From assembly GCA_001643675.2 (NCBI GenBank), contig LSRY02000053.1:473501-537500 (forward strand): DNA of 64,000 nucleotides, written 5' to 3'. Source of the stretch: Monocercomonoides exilis (lineage: Eukaryota > Preaxostyla > Oxymonadida > Polymastigidae). The notes beneath the pieces were generated by a model, which was not told where the DNA came from, ran no database searches, and saw nothing but the letters and a program-made list of their open reading frames with translations. Shown here piece by piece: positions 20,760 through 31,394 of the stretch (position 1 is its first letter; every line of letters starts with the position of its first letter). A program made the position numbers and the translations under genes.

Positions 20760-20862
20760 TTAAAGTGCAAAGCACCTTTATTCTTAAGAACAATCGTGAT
20801 TAACGACACCTCTCTTTTATGGGAGTGAGAGCGCCTTATTAAGGGCTCTGTCGTTCACAAAA
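20760..20862 (+). repeat. DIRS 1 left inverted terminal repeat
   Basis: Starts TTAAAGTGCAAAGCACC; its inner part (GGGAGTGAGAGCGCCTTATT and on to GTCGTTCAC) is repeated inverted at 25323-25360. Confidence 0.85.
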
Positions 20863-20942
20863 TTTGAAAAATGTCAACATTGTTGGAAGGACCTGCGTAA
20901 AGACTGAGCGGGATATTCCCGCAAAGCGGAACAACAGGCGAT

Positions 20943-21515
20943 ATGGGCGCACCTATTCCCATTTCCAATCCAACTTCCGCAGCTTCCAGTTTGGCATTTG
21001 CTTCATCTTCTGTGTCTCAACTGTCCGAGGACATTGCGATGACGCTAGACTCAGCTCCCACACAGCCCTTGGATAAAGCCTGCAATATACTATTCGGAGA
21101 TCAAACCCATTATTCAGTGTTCAACTTTCCAATTAAAGCCAATGATATTGATCAGTCCACAGCAAAATATGAGTTACTCTCAGCGAACCCGTTTATTCCA
21201 GCTAGAACCCACGCTCACTCCCGATCAAGAAGCTGGTTTTTCGATGCACTTGACGAGGGAACCTGGAAAGTGGAGGCCAGGTTGCTTCCAGCGCTGAAGG
21301 CAATTGTGTTGGCAACTCAGAATGTGAAGCAGGAGGATAAACCGTATTTAAGCGACGCGCTAACCTTCTTAATTACAGCGCTTCAAGATACTAGACAATT
21401 GGGGATAATCGCTAAATTTGGTTATACTTCTGCTGTGTTATTACAGGAAGAAAAAGAAGACCCATTACTCAACAGGGTACAACTTGAAAGGATTGCACCA
21501 TTGATGCAAAAGTAA
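20943..21515 (+). CDS. Gag-like protein of DIRS 1
   Basis: Open frame of 190 codons, the only intact ORF of the element. The N-terminal third is Ser/Ala/Pro-rich. A helical block from about residue 98 on (WFFDALDEGTWKVEARLLPA) aligns by eye with the second DIRS element's WMNDALDKAGERTEAFLYPA region, and both continue with similar helices ending before a Leu/Glu-rich tail. Position at the 5' end, ahead of reverse transcriptase, fits the structural Gag-like ORF of DIRS elements. No zinc knuckle is visible. Confidence 0.65.
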   Translation: MGAPIPISNPTSAASSLAFASSSVSQLSEDIAMTLDSAPTQPLDKACNILFGDQTHYSVFNFPIKANDIDQSTAKYELLSANPFIPARTHAHSRSRSWFFDALDEGTWKVEARLLPALKAIVLATQNVKQEDKPYLSDALTFLITALQDTRQLGIIAKFGYTSAVLLQEEKEDPLLNRVQLERIAPLMQK

Positions 21516-21540
21516 CGAGAAACCTTAACACACTCAACAT

Positions 21541-23520
21541 ATGCAGCTAGCCTGCAGAGCGCGCGTTCCTCGAGAGAATTTTACTCCAGAAGACGTTTCA
21601 TCCCTCCAAAGACTCGATTTTTCTGAGAAAGAAGGAGGCCGCACTCAGGCCTTCGCAGTTGAGATGGAGAAAATTGGAGCGGGAGAAGTGATTGAGGAGG
21701 GTATTCGACCGATTTGGAAGGGAAAGGGTGCGAGAGAAAAACTAGAGAAGGAGAATGGACGATGCGGAGGCTTCATCGGAGGGAAGAAAGAGGAGCAAGC
21801 TTGTGCGGAGTGGATTCAAGAGGGGTTGAGGACAGAAGTGTTGACCAAGCTGACCGCGGACCAAGTTGGTTGCCTGAACAACATTTTCTTTATCCCGAAG
21901 AAGAACGGCAAATTCAGACAAATCCTAGACTGCAGACCGCTGAACTCCGCGCTGAAGGATGTTCACTTCAAAATGGACGATCATCGCACGGTGGAGAAAC
22001 TGCTGCAAAAGGAAGACTGGGCGACTTCTTTGGACCTTTCTCAAGCGAATTTCCTCATACAGGTTCACAGAGAGTTCACACATTTCCTGGCTTTCAAGTT
22101 CAGAGGAGATTTCTTCGGTTTCAGGGAAATGCTGTTTGGTTACAAGGACGCCCCCAGGGTCTTTCCCAAGGTTATGCGCAAAGCAATGATGCAGGAAAGG
22201 AAACGGTGGAGGGTGAGGTGGATAACTCATTTGGACGATATGCTTTTCTTCATCAGGATTGAAATCATTTGCGGGAATGGAGGAAGGAGATTGTGGAATG
22301 GCTAGGGAAGCTAGGCTTCTAGGTAAATATGGAGAAAAGCGAGCTACAACCAAAAAGACTCTTCAATTACCTTTGATGGAGATGCGACAGCGAACAGATG
22401 ACAGTGAGACTGGAGGATCAACGACGCAGTGAGCTGAGGCAACAATGTGGGAAATGGATGAAGTGGGTGAAGCGCAGCAGGACTGTGATAGTGCGGGGTT
22501 TTGCATCCTTCAAAGGGCTACTCAGCGCTAAGCGCTTCGTGTTCAGAGAGGAAAAGCTTGTTTATGAACAGATAGAATGCGGTTCTCACCAAAGGCGTTA
22601 GAGAATCTGGTTGGAACGGGGAGGTGCACCTCAACGGCAGTCTGAAGAGGCAACTGGAGCTATGGTTACAGAGACTGAAAACGAGGTTCAACAGGAAGCT
22701 GATGGACTTTGCCAGCCCAGAAGCTGTTCTTACATCGGACACCTCTCCTTTTGCAGTGAAAGCAACCTTGAATATTGCGGGGAACATCCAACATTTCCAC
22801 AAATTTCTCAGCCCAACATTCAGGGAACAAGCATCGAATTTCAGAGAGCTTTTGGCTGTTCTCCTTGCTTTCAACAATTTTTCTTCCAGCCTGGAGAGCA
22901 ACAAAATCCACAACCTGCTCTTCCGTTCGGACAATACATCAGTTGTTTTCAATATCAACAGGTGGGGAGCAGGACCGTTCTTTGTTTCTCTGCTGAGGAA
23001 GATTCGATAAGCATGACAATAGATGGATCTCCCAGTGAATGCAATTCACATTCCAGGAGAAAGGAACATCGCGGTAGAAGCACTGTCCCAGACAGTGGTA
23101 GAAGGAGATTACGAGATAACCGCTCGAGAACAAAAAGAAGCCGAACAAGCGTTTGAAGCGGTTCACATAGTCGACGCATTCGCAAACAGGAAAAACAAAA
23201 GATGTGTGACCTGGTATGGTCCGGGAAGCCCTTGGTGCAAAGACGGTCTCGCTGCGGATTGGGGAAGAGACGTCGTTCTGCTTCACCCTCCGATTCCGCT
23301 TATCGTCCCTTGTCTGAAGAAAGCGAGAGCGGAGAAAACGAGAGCAATTATTCTTCTTCCAGCCTGGAAGAATCAAGTGTGGAGTCAATTGTTTGAAGAG
23401 ATGGAGACTCATCGAGTTGTGTGGAAGGACGCAAAAAAGGTCCTTTTACCAGGAGAAGAGCTTAGAAGGACTGGAGCATCTCTGCCACCGTGTAGATACA
23501 TGGCGGTGAGGCTAAACTAG
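21541..23520 (+). pseudogene. reverse transcriptase / RNase H of DIRS 1
   Basis: The reverse-transcriptase part (21541-22305) keeps its motifs: KKNGKFRQILDCRPLN, SLDLSQANFLIQV with the first catalytic Asp, LFGYKDAPRVF, and HLDDML as the YxDD-box equivalent. It then hits a TAG at 22305 and several stops and frame changes. RNase H follows at 22624-23010 (VLTSDTSPF, NFRELLAVL, LLFRSDNTSVV supply the acidic residues), ending in TAA, and continues in the same frame with NAIHIPGERNIAVEALSQ and a conserved DIRS-type tail (VDAFANRKN, ILLPAWKNQVW) to 23520. It would have copied the element RNA into cDNA; this copy is broken. Confidence 0.82.
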
Positions 23521-23559
23521 TAGCAGACAAAGGCGAAATATGGTGGAAACAGAGCATGA

Positions 23560-24695
23560 GACAATGCGGAGTACCTGTGAGAATCCAAGGTGCAGCAAGG
23601 AACAGTGTGGCTCAGACAACATGGAGATCGTACTGCTTCGGATTCAAACACTTCAGTTGAGCATGGAGGAGATTGAAACTGCGATAGTTTCCCAAGAAGT
23701 TTGATGACTGGATAAAGAACTATTTATATTGTTTTACAGACCTGAGAGACCGAGGTTTTTCATATGCTTGTCAAGCAGCCACGCGTTCAACTATCTCCAT
23801 TATTTCGAAGGTCATGTGATGGAAGAGAGATATAGAAAAGTTCTCATCTTTATTCTCCATTTAGGTCTTTCTCCAGAAGCCAAGTGCACAGAAGACTTTG
23901 CACTGAGATGTGGAAGCCAGACCTCGCTTTTCGATATTATTTTCAGGACTACCCAAATGAGAAGTTGTCGTTCCTTGAACAAACCATAAAAAGCATTTTG
24001 CTAATTATGATATTCACAGCATGCAGGTTTCGTGAACTAGCACAGCTCTCAATGATGGCATCGATTGCACATTCAAGCGCAGTGCATCTCCAAACGAAAC
24101 TCAATACAACAAATACATCATCCTTCATTTCAGTGCCTTTCCTCGATGAGCCAAACGAAAAGATTTCCCAAGCAAGAACCTTATTGTGCCTATGGGAATT
24201 CATAAAACAGACACACCCTGAATGTGACACATTCCTCTTGAACGCAATGAAATTCACCCCGCTGACAGTGGAGAGTTTTAGGAAGCAAGCCAGAATTGGA
24301 ATGTCTTGGAAGGAGTTCACAAACATTACCGCCAATATACTATTAAGCACGCTGCTATTTCAACGCTTAAGCTTAACAAAGTTCCAGAAGTGCTGGTTGC
24401 AAAATACGCATGACTTTCACCAACTGCACACACTCCCTCTAGATTCTACCTCTCTGCAGACCTATCCCTTCAAATGGCTAACAAGATTATTTCAGCATCA
24501 AGCACACAATCTCCAGTACTCCAACAGCAAACCTCGTGCGAGAAGAGCCAACAGCTTGAAAATATGGACTCAAACGTCACACCCAACCTGCCAACTGATA
24601 TCATTAAATTCGGTTTGCCTCCCTTCATTCAGTCCACAATACAAGACACTCAGATAACCCACCCATCAAAGATAGAAGAACCTGATGATAAGTAA
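23560..24695 (+). pseudogene. tyrosine recombinase of DIRS 1
   Basis: A broken integrase-type gene. The N-terminal SAM-like part is readable in pieces (SVAQTTWRSYCFGFKHF) but has stops. The catalytic part is open in 23884-24340 and includes ACRFRELAQL, which carries the first catalytic Arg. A frame change near 24330 is needed to reach YTIKHAAISTLKLNK, the His box, and a TGA replaces the Arg codon expected in the following A-RLSP motif. The C-terminal tail runs to TAA at 24695. The enzyme class inserts circular cDNA by recombination without target duplication. Confidence 0.75.
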
Positions 24696-24810
24696 ACGAC
24701 AAACATCCAAGCTGAAGGGATAAGGGATATAATCAACATTAAGAAGATCAAGTGTTTCAGACGGACAATTCGGCAAGACAACTGGAAAGCCCAATTACTA
24801 AGACTTTTAT

Positions 24811-24904
24811 AAAAGAGAGGTGTCGTAGATCACGATTGTTCTTAAGAATTAAGGTGCTTCGCACTTTAATTCGTGGAGAACAATCTATCTACGACACCTC
24901 TCTT
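24811..24904 (+). repeat. DIRS 1 internal complementary region
   Basis: Contains the reverse complement of the left terminus (AAAAGAGAGGTGTCGTAGAT through GCACTTTAA) joined directly to a sequence like the right terminus (GAGAACAATCTATCTACGAC). The junction marks the two outer ends of the element and templates end repair in DIRS replication. Confidence 0.85.
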
Positions 24905-25126
24905 GCCCGCCCTGAGCATAGCTCTTCCCACCACTCAACATAAAAAAGGAGCAGGAAGAGAAAGTTAAAGAACAATCGTGGAAGAAGCAAGGCAACATAG
25001 ACTCAAACTGTGAGACAACACAATCACATTAGCAAGCCAATGAACAGGTAACAGGGTCCATGACCATGACCAAAGCATTAGCTAAAGCTGAAGCCAAACA
25101 TGAAGCTGAAGCCGCTTCAAAACCGT

Positions 25127-25162
25127 ACACACACACACATACACACACACACACACACACAC
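25127..25162. repeat. (CA)n microsatellite within DIRS 1
   Basis: Alternating CA with one T interruption, between the internal complementary region and the right terminal repeat. Confidence 0.9.
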
Positions 25163-25322
25163 AATGTTGACAATCCATCGCAACAGACACCACATTAACA
25201 CAGCCTCTAATTAAGCACAACATATCATTCACATTTGAAACCCTATAACACCTCAGTGCGCTTTGTTTTTTGCACAATAAATTTTCTTTTAACTTAATAT
25301 TATTTCACTTCATTCATTTTTG

Positions 25323-25407
25323 TTTTTGTGAACGACAGAGCCCTTAATAAGGAGCTCTCACTCCCATTAAAGAGAATTGTCGTTGATTGATTGTTCTTTC
25401 TGAACAT
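25323..25407 (-). repeat. DIRS 1 right inverted terminal repeat
   Basis: Inverted partner of 20780-20860 (GTGAACGACAGAGCCCTTAA); the outer end, TTGTTCTTTCTGAAC, corresponds to the right half of the internal complementary region. Confidence 0.85.
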
Positions 25408-26620
25408 GTTGTTAATGTTATTATTGTGGTTCGATATGTTGTGAAGATATTTCCGTCTGTATCCTTTCCAAAGTTCAGGAATATGAGTTATTGCTCATAT
25501 GACCAATCTTATCTTTTCAGCATAACGATGAGAATGGAGCTGATTATTATATAGGCATTGGAAAATAAATGAAGTTACGCAAGATACATGATTTTTAGTT
25601 GGAACAAGAGATGAAAACAAATTCGATTGTTATTTTATTGAATGAAGACAGAAGAGGATGGAATTCTGTGAAGGACAAAATCTGCACAAAACAATGTAGA
25701 ATTTTGGAATTTAATGCAGGGAGAGTGGTTTGTGGTATTTTTTGGAAAGAAAAGCAACTGGCAATATCGAGGGAAGGATATTTATCACAAAAAAAGGCAA
25801 GAATTGAATGAAAAAAAGGAGAACCTCAAAATGTCAATTTTATTAATAATGTTTTCCTATTTCTCGGACTGTGCCTGGCAGACATGGAAAGTAACGAAAT
25901 ACTATTTCTGATTCCGTTTTTGCTTCAAAAGAAAGGAGAAACTCCAACTACGAGATATCCAATTATCGAATATTTGTTGGCAGTCGAACGACATTCAGGC
26001 CAATTGCATCTGGATTTCATTCTTCAAAGAGACAGCCATTTTGAGCAAGCAATGTGATTATCATTCGAAGTTTGTTTTATTTGTCACCGCAGCCGATGAA
26101 AGAGGATTTGATGGTTTTTGTTTTCTTCATTTGTTTTTCAACAAAGTCGTTGTTTCACTCAGCTTCTATGTCAGTGTATGACCCATTGAATTTTGTGTCT
26201 TAAATATCAAAGGAAGCATTTCAGACGCACTGTCATCCACTGCATGAACATTGATGAATGAATGCCAACCTTTCCATCCATCTTCCTCCTCGATGTTGAA
26301 GCACAGCCAATTCATTTAATTAATTTTCATCAGGATTTATCTTCGTCATCATCAATCTCGTTGACATATGATACCTTTTAATCACACAGTTCGAAGAATC
26401 ATATCATTCAAGCACAAAAGTTTGAAAATTATTATCTTCCTTATCAACTCCATATTGTTTATTTATTGTGTTTATTCTTCTTCTTCTTCCTCTTCCACTT
26501 CTTCTTCTTCTTCTTCTTCTTCCTCTTTTTCTTCCTCTTCCTCTTCTTCTTCTTCTTCTTCTTCTCTTTCTTCTTCTTTGTCTTCTTCTTCTTCTTCATC
26601 TTCTTCATCTTCTTCATCTT
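25408..26620. repeat. inverted duplication, left arm segment 3
   Basis: Matches about 40440-41655 in reverse complement (coordinates sum to 67062). Near-identical from about 25440 to the (CTT)n tract, where the breakpoint lies; the first 30 bases next to the DIRS end are diverged. Short frames inside (for example 25599-25811) are identical in both copies but resemble no protein. The (CTT)n tract at 26480-26640 gives an artefactual poly-Ser frame. Confidence 0.88.
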
Positions 26621-27235
26621 CTTCATCTTCTTCTTCAATTTCTTCATCAAAACCAAAATTGTATTTGCGACTTGGTAAAATACTTAATTATTTTTCTTTT
26701 GGAAGAGTTTTGGATCCACAAAGAAGAATACGGAAGAGATGAAATGTTGTTTCGATTTGCAAAAGAAGAAGAGGAGGAAGAGGAAGATGAGGAAAAAGAA
26801 GAATTCTCAGAAAATTAACGAAACAGAATCAAAAAAAAAAAAGAATCAAAAAAGATATCTTCGATATCGGAGCTTGAATACTGATTCAATGAGTTAAAAA
26901 CCCGGACTATCAAATAAAAAAAAAGAACTTTTTTCTTTCATTGAAACATTAGCTTGTTCAAACAAAATAATGACCAATGAAACATTTGAAGTTGGAATGT
27001 TAAAACTATTCAAATTGTTTCAATGAATTCCTTCCCTTTAACTGTTGTTCACATGTTTGAACGATTATTCGTTATTCATTATTTGTTGTTGAATATTAAA
27101 GATGAAATAAAGCTAATTGAAAGTGAAATGAAATAATCATACAATATTTTTAACTGTTTTCGGTTGGTTTATTTGATTTGACTTTCAAACAATATTTTAA
27201 CCATTTTGCTCATTGTGATCATTCCCTTTTTTGAA
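26621..27235. other. intergenic, AT-rich
   Basis: Beyond the duplication breakpoint. Contains a GAAGAGGAGGAAGAGG purine stretch near 26766-26800 and A/T runs. No gene recognised; the left terminus of the following transposase gene's element should lie here, but I could not identify a terminal repeat. Confidence 0.4.
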
Positions 27236-28884
27236 ATGGAAAAGAAATCAATTACTTCGGAAGAGCTTCTTAGGATTGCTGCAACAAGAGAATACCTCAC
27301 AGTCCATTCCAGATCGAGGAAATTTTTGAAATCAAGAAATCATATCCATTGACAGTGAACGTTGCAGTCAAAGCGAAAGCAATAACAAGGCAGGCTTGGT
27401 ACAGAGGCAAAACAGCAGAAAAGGAAAACAGAGATGTTGGAATGGAACGAAGACCATCTCTTATCAATTCTGAAAAACTGGAAAAAATTGAGAATCAGGT
27501 TTTGACTTTATTATCAGAAGGAGTTGTAGTTCGAATGAAGCACATACAGGAAATGGTTTTCGTTTTTTTTATATGTTAATTTTTTTATCTTTGTTTTTTT
27601 AGGCAATTAACATTTTAAATACGGAATCAACAAATGATGAAGAAAACGAGAAACTCCATCCGAAATTATCTTATTATTTAGTTCAAAGAAGCTCCATATT
27701 AAAGGCAGCCCTGGCAAGACCGCTTGAAATTGCAAAAATCCAGTCACAGAGCCCTGAAAGTGTGACTACTTGGTATGAAGAAGTGAAAGAAATCGACGAA
27801 GGAAACAATATCGAAGTTACCAATATTTTTCTATTTCGATGAATCTTCTGTTCAAATCGGAGAAAGTTCTGCAAAGTTGGTCATCTGTTTGAAGGACCAA
27901 ATCCCTCCTTCTTCTCCTGAGCCTCGAAAAATTGCCAACACAACTCTTTGCGTTTGTGTGTGCTCAGATGGTTCTCATCTTCCTCATTTTTTGCTTTTTC
28001 CAAAGAAGAAAATACCAGAAGAATTTTCTTATTTAAAATTTTTTGATATAAACTATATTCCTGCACCTTCCGGATGGATTACCGCTGAAATTAATAAAAT
28101 CATCATGCTTCAAAATTAGATTCCTCTCATTCATCAAAAAATCCAATCTTCATTTACGAAAAAGGCACTCCTTCTTCTTGATGACCATACGATCCATTCA
28201 TGCTCAGCTGTCATTCGTGAAGCAGAAAAAAGCGGAATCTTCATAAAAATAATTCCGCCAAATATGACACATATCCTTCAACCATGCGATAACGTAATTT
28301 TCGCCAGATTGAAAAGAACGTTTTACAACAATTTCAAAGTCCCTTGGGATGATTCATCTTCTTCTTGCGGAAAGGCACTTGCTGAGGTTTTGCCAGACGC
28401 AATCTCCGCAGCAACCACTCCTTCAGTAATTAAAAATGCTTTTCTGAATACAGGAATCTGGCCACTCGCAGCTTCTCAATTTCTATCAAAAAAAAGTTGA
28501 TCACTGTCAAAATCGTCTTCAAGAATTTCTTCTGATGAAGTCAACAATAAATTGTTTGGTCCATTTTCCCCAAAACGCAAAGTTTTATCTTCAAGAAAGT
28601 TAAAAATGGATATGAAAATCGATGAAAAACATAGCATTGATGGAAACACACAAACAGAAGATAATTTATTCAATGACGAAGATTACCGTCCCGATTCTGA
28701 TAGTGGCAATTTTTCCAAAAGAATCATCAGAACAAGAAAGAAAAAAATTGACAGCGACTTTATATATGAAGATGACAAAGATTACGAAAAAGATGAATGG
28801 AAAAATGAGCATTTGGAAAGTGCAGAAGATACAACTCAATTTGAAAGCAAAAAATTTAAAATACAGCATGATGATAACGAATAG
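27236..28884 (+). pseudogene. pogo/Tigger-type DDE transposase, broken
   Basis: Three frame-shifted blocks reconstruct a DDE_1-superfamily transposase. 27236-27348 is an N-terminal start (MEKKSITSEELLRIAATREY). 27349-27555 continues in another frame and joins 27603 on through a 47-bp GTTTTC...TTTTAG intron into a helical DNA-binding-like region (YYLVQRSSILKAALARPLE). The catalytic core follows from 27832: YFDESSVQIG (first Asp), ALLLLDDHTIHSCSA (second Asp) and IIPPNMTHILQPCDNVIF (third acidic position, equivalent to the QPLD motif). A frame change near 27835, TAG at 28117-28119 and TGA at 28498-28500 break it. The remaining frame ends in an acidic tail (NEDYRPDSDSGN-like). It would have moved a TA-targeted transposon; terminal repeats were not identified. 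Confidence 0.8.
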
Positions 28885-30335
28885 ATGGAAATATGGGTAA
28901 GTTTGTTTAATAAATATTTTTGTTGAAAATCATATCCAATTTTTTGCCCAACTTTTTTATATTTAGCTTGAAATTAATTGGATGTCTTGTATTGAATGTT
29001 TGATGTAATAATTTCTTCAATTCTTCATTTCCAGTTAACTGAATTTAAAAAAGACAAAGGATGAAATTCACTGAGCATTGGATAGGAAAAAACTTCTGTT
29101 GCGTCTGTATTAACTTTCATTTTATTTAAAAAATATCACATCAACAATTTTGACAATTTGAGAAATACCATTTCACATTAACGTCTATGAATTCGTTGAA
29201 AAAATACAAAAATTGTTTTTGAATACAATTCTCTATTCAAAAAAATCTCCAAATGTTCATTAATTACTGAATAAAACATTTAACATATCGGTCAATTGAA
29301 CATATTTAAATGAAACAAAATGCAGTTGCAATATTCAAAAAGTCCAGGTTTTTTACCATTTCCTTGGTTTTTTACTCACTGTATTGATGGCAAAGGAAGA
29401 TTCCCTAAATACAGCGATAGAAAAAGATGAAATCGAAAAAAAGTTTGCAATTGCTTTTTTTGACAAAGCACAACAATGAAAAAGAAGTAACCTTCTCAGC
29501 AATGAACATAAGAAAACAAAAATGTTTCGCTCATATCTTTTTTTCACAAAAATGGTCTGTATTTAATAGCGTTATTATAGTCAATCTTTTCATCTTCTGA
29601 TAACTGTTTCCTTGTTTTAGTCTGATAATAACCCCCTTTTTCTTTCTCTTCTCATGTGCCCTCATCGACAACACTTGGTATTGTATTAAACACACTTGCT
29701 CACAAAATGTGCAAGCTTCAATTGGATGTTGAATCCGTCCAAACTCCACAGGTTAAGGAGCACACGCAATTGCAGTCTCCACCTGACAGGAAGAGGAGAA
29801 AGAAAAGATTTCACTGATTTAATTATCCATTTCTTTTAATGGTGCTTCATTTTTTTCATTTACGATGCTCTTTATGTTATATTTCTCTTTTCCTTCTCTT
29901 CATTTTCATTCTTCTGCTGTTTTGTTTGTTCAATATTCACTTAATAAATCATAAATTTAAGATTTTTATTGTTTTTAATTAGTTCCAAAAAACGGCATAA
30001 TCCACACCAAATTCTCCAACAAGAATTTGTGAAAGAAGTGATAATTTTCCCATGTTTTTATATTGGTTGATTCCAGTTTTATTCTAATTAACAAATTTCA
30101 TTTTTCAAAATTGTTCACATTTCGTTGAATAAGAATATAATTCTGCTTGCCTTGCCCAATTTCATTCTGTTGATATTCTTTTGAAACTTTCATGTTTTTT
30201 TCTCTAAGAGCAAACTCTAAAATAGTCAAGATGATTGGTTTATGCATCAATTCACCGAAAAGCACAAAATATTCACAATTTGTTGCAATTGTACTGTTGT
30301 TTCAGAATTCTAATATTTCATATTTTCTTGATGCA
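28885..30335. other. intergenic, AT-rich
   Basis: About 1.45 kb of AT-rich DNA between the transposase relic and the second DIRS element. Frames are all short (longest about 72 codons, minus strand 29531-29749, not recognised). No RNA gene or repeat is recognised. Confidence 0.45.
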
Positions 30336-30424
30336 ATCAAAACGCAAGCATTTTGATTTACAAGAAAACATTCATTCACTTTCTTCTCTTCGATCTGAGA
30401 GTATCACTTAAGGGTCAGTCACGG
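30336..30424 (+). repeat. DIRS 2 left inverted terminal repeat
   Basis: Starts AATCAAAACGCAAGCATTTT and includes TTCACTTTCTTCTCTTCGAT, which reappears inverted at the right end. Confidence 0.85.
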
Positions 30425-30440
30425 TGAATCTGAAAAAAGA

Positions 30441-31280
30441 ATGCTCCCTAGCTCTCCACTCAGCACTGGACCCGCGTTGAATTCTGCCACATCGATGATG
30501 TCAGATGGACCTCCAGGAGAGATGTTTTCGAGTATGATTTCTCATTCCAGTTCTGAATTTTCCCAACAGATCCCGGGTACTTCTGAAGCAAAAGAAAGTC
30601 ATGGCGAGGATAGTTTGCTGCTGGAAAATAGTTTTAATACAATATTTCTCAGAGATCCGGATTGCAGCTTATATGATATGGACTAACCAGTAAGATATTT
30701 GGAAGATCTTATTAATGATTTGAAGGAAGATGATTTAAGTCCATTTCTGCCAAAGGCTCCTCCCACAGCTTCGAGAACAGATAATTGGATGAATGACGCA
30801 TTGGATAAGGCAGGCGAGCGAACAGAAGCATTTCTATATCCAGCCATTAAAATCCTGCTTTACACACATGCGAAATTGAAAGAAAAAGATGATGAAAAAG
30901 GATCAATTGCAGATGCAATTTTATTTGTTTCAAAAGCGCTGAAGGATGCAAGATCTGAAAGAATTAAAGGAAGATTCGGCTTTAGGGCAGCTGCACAGAT
31001 GAAGGAGAGCGCAGCCACCAGTCTTCTTCCTCATATGCAATCAGAAGTTTTTAGTAAATGGAGAAAAACAGAAAAGAGTCAACAATTCAAGCTGCAAACA
31101 ACGAGCTGGCCAAAAAGAAGAAGTTCGTTAAGAGCCATAACAATTCCAACCAGAAGATCAGAAAGCCACAGATTTTTTCAAGCAGCTCCCTGGTTGTCAA
31201 GACAGCAAAAACAAAGCCAGCTGCGTCAAAGAGCTTCAGGTTTCGCTTCAAGAAGACAATCAGAGGAGCGAAAATTCTAA
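30441..31280 (+). pseudogene. Gag-like protein of DIRS 2
   Basis: One reading frame interrupted by a TAA at 30684-30686. The first part is Ser-rich (MLPSSPLSTGPALNSATS). The second carries the helical block WMNDALDKAGERTEAFLYPA and SKALKDARSERIKGRFGFRA, homologous to the Gag-like ORF of DIRS 1. The tail is Arg/Ser-rich but probably out of frame after about 31090, since a neighbouring frame there is also Lys-rich. Confidence 0.65.
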
Positions 31281-31394
31281 TTGAGAAAATGAACAACATT
31301 CTACAGCCCGTAGAAGATCGACAAGAGGCAATGGTTGGAGGAAGAACTTGTTAATTTCTAGAAGAATGGGAAAAAATTTGAGGAGCACGAATTA

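Larger units (their letters stand above)
20760..25407 (+). mobile_element. DIRS-like tyrosine-recombinase retroelement 1
   Basis: Element of about 4.65 kb with inverted terminal repeats (left about 20760-20862, right about 25323-25407) and an internal complementary region at 24811-24904 that matches the outer parts of both ends, the hallmark of DIRS elements. Inside, in order: Gag-like ORF, reverse transcriptase/RNase H, tyrosine recombinase. Every enzyme frame is interrupted, so this copy is dead. The related duplicated locus (41661 region) lacks it, which gives the insertion boundaries. No clear target duplication is seen, as expected for this group. Confidence 0.88.

Noticed and set aside
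26368-26742. Poly-Ser protein (and its copy 40296-40694)
   Set aside because: The frame is a (CTT)n microsatellite; opposite-strand and shifted frames are equally open (poly-Lys/Glu, poly-Phe), and there is no conserved non-repeat part beyond duplicated DNA.
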